Part shown: one piece after another, positions 32,207-32,845 of the stretch | Numbering within the stretch: position 1 is the stretch's first letter | Layout of the letters: each line of letters begins with the position of its first letter | Assembly (NCBI GenBank): GCA_017998385.1 | Contig: JAGODE010000022.1 | Location: 1 to 32,845 of the forward strand | Direction: 5' to 3' | Length of the DNA: 32,845 nt | From: Chitinophagaceae bacterium | GTDB lineage: Bacteria; Bacteroidota; Bacteroidia; Chitinophagales; Chitinophagaceae | The notes under the pieces: model-generated | Seen by the model: the letters and a program-made list of their open reading frames with translations, nothing else | Database searches by the model: none | Told to the model about the DNA's origin: nothing | Position numbers and translations under genes: made by a program

Positions 32207-32599
32207 ATGGCTATTTTATTAAAATCGGTTCATCATGTCGCTGTTATTTGCTCCGATTATGAGCGGTCAAAAGATTTTTATACCCGCATTCTTGGTTTTG
32301 AAGTAGTGCAGGAAGTGTATCGCGCAGCCCGGCAGTCATACAAACTGGATCTCGCATTGCAGGGACATTATACAATCGAGTTGTTTTCCTTTCCCGATCC
32401 GCCGGCACGTCCTTCTTATCCGGAAGCGTGCGGATTGCGGCACCTGGCATTTGCGGTGGATAATGTAGAGGCTGCTGTTGAATGGCTCGGGAAGAATGGC
32501 GTAAAGGCAGAACCTGTACGTGTAGATGAATACAGTGGCCGGCGCTTTAGTTTCTTTACCGATCCCGATGGACTGCCGCTGGAGTTGTATGAAAGTTAA
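32207..32599 (+). CDS. VOC-family protein, YaeR/GloA2-like
   Basis: A 130-residue VOC fold matching the YaeR/GloA2 group: SVHHVAVICSDYERSKDFYTRILGFEVVQEVYR, central YTIELFSFPDPPARPSYPEACGLRHLAFAVDNV and the end FFTDPDGLPLELYE. Metal ligands would be H10 (or H11), E56 or so, H73 or so and E126 or so. It may act on methylglyoxal-type or related small substrates. The stop codon overlaps the convergent SNF2 gene's stop by 2-3 nt. Confidence 0.9.
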   Translation: MAILLKSVHHVAVICSDYERSKDFYTRILGFEVVQEVYRAARQSYKLDLALQGHYTIELFSFPDPPARPSYPEACGLRHLAFAVDNVEAAVEWLGKNGVKAEPVRVDEYSGRRFSFFTDPDGLPLELYES

Positions 32600-32845
32600 C
32601 TAAACAGAAATGCCAGATCTTCTTCTGTCAGGTTTTGTACAAATCCTGCATCATCGCCCGTAATGAGTTCATGCGAGAGTTGGGCTTTACGCTCCTGCAG
32701 GGTGAGAATTTTTTCTTCAATACTATTCCGGCAAAGCATTCGGTAGGCAAATACATTTTTGGTCTGGCCGATACGATGGGTACGGTCAATGGCCTGTTGC
32801 TCCACCGCCCGATTCCACCAGGGGTCAAACAGAAATACATAATCT
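32596..32845 (-). CDS. SNF2-family helicase, C-terminal end
   Basis: The last 82 residues of a gene whose start is beyond the window; the frame is open to the last base. DPWWN..VEQQAIDRTHRIGQ is the helicase motif VI region of SNF2 ATPases. The following IEEKILTLQERKAQLSHELI is the usual extension after it. It probably remodels protein-DNA complexes or acts in DNA repair, as bacterial SNF2 proteins do, but the rest of the protein cannot be seen. Confidence 0.93.
   Translation of the reverse strand, partial: DYVFLFDPWWNRAVEQQAIDRTHRIGQTKNVFAYRMLCRNSIEEKILTLQERKAQLSHELITGDDAGFVQNLTEEDLAFLFS

Overview
The window looks like a chromosomal segment of a Bacteroidota member, probably near Chitinophagaceae. 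The grounds are a protein with a type IX secretion (T9SS) C-terminal domain, a TonB-dependent receptor with an N-terminal carboxypeptidase-like domain, many Bacteroidota-style lipoproteins, TAnnTTTG-type -7 promoter boxes, and a clade II (Sec-type) nitrous oxide reductase. No rRNA, tRNA, CRISPR array, integrase or transposase gene was recognised.

Layout. 1-3476: carbohydrate genes (3' end of a GH31 glucosidase/xylosidase and a secreted (alpha/alpha)6-barrel glycosidase). 3487-5792 (-): a sensor histidine kinase and a single-domain response regulator. 5793-9419: a long intergenic stretch, a secreted protein of unknown role, an erythromycin-esterase-like secreted protein and a small lipoprotein. 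9603-11332 (-): Crp/Fnr regulator, darcynin-like protein and SDR oxidoreductase. 11551-14043: large T9SS surface protein. 14059-15223 (-): ECF sigma factor and a membrane protein. 15406-22096 (-): a compact nos operon reading cytochrome c, nosZ, a NosL fusion, nosD, nosF, nosY and a group III truncated haemoglobin. 22342-24991 (+): a Crp/Fnr regulator, a polytopic histidine-rich membrane protein and the di-iron repair protein Ric (YtfE/ScdA). 25346-32845: another Crp/Fnr regulator, a small lipoprotein, four VOC-family genes, a DinB/maleylpyruvate-isomerase-like protein, a DUF6660-like/TonB receptor pair, and the end of a SNF2 helicase.

How the centre works together. NosZ reduces N2O to N2. 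The cytochrome c lipoprotein is a plausible electron donor, NosDFY and NosL supply copper/sulfur for the CuZ site, and the truncated haemoglobin and Ric point to handling of nitric oxide and its damage. Three promoters in this block (nos operon, membrane protein, ric) carry the same Crp/Fnr-like palindrome, YTATGA-N6-KCATAA. In each, exactly 20 nt separate it from a -7-like box, which puts its centre near -41. The Crp/Fnr gene lying between them is the obvious candidate regulator. This inferred local NO/N2O regulon is the most notable finding.

A second notable pattern is a set of intergenic degenerate tandem arrays of 7-nt units (8-nt at one locus) beginning with AC. Several start inside or at the stop codon of the preceding gene, and two pairs face each other as long inverted repeats.
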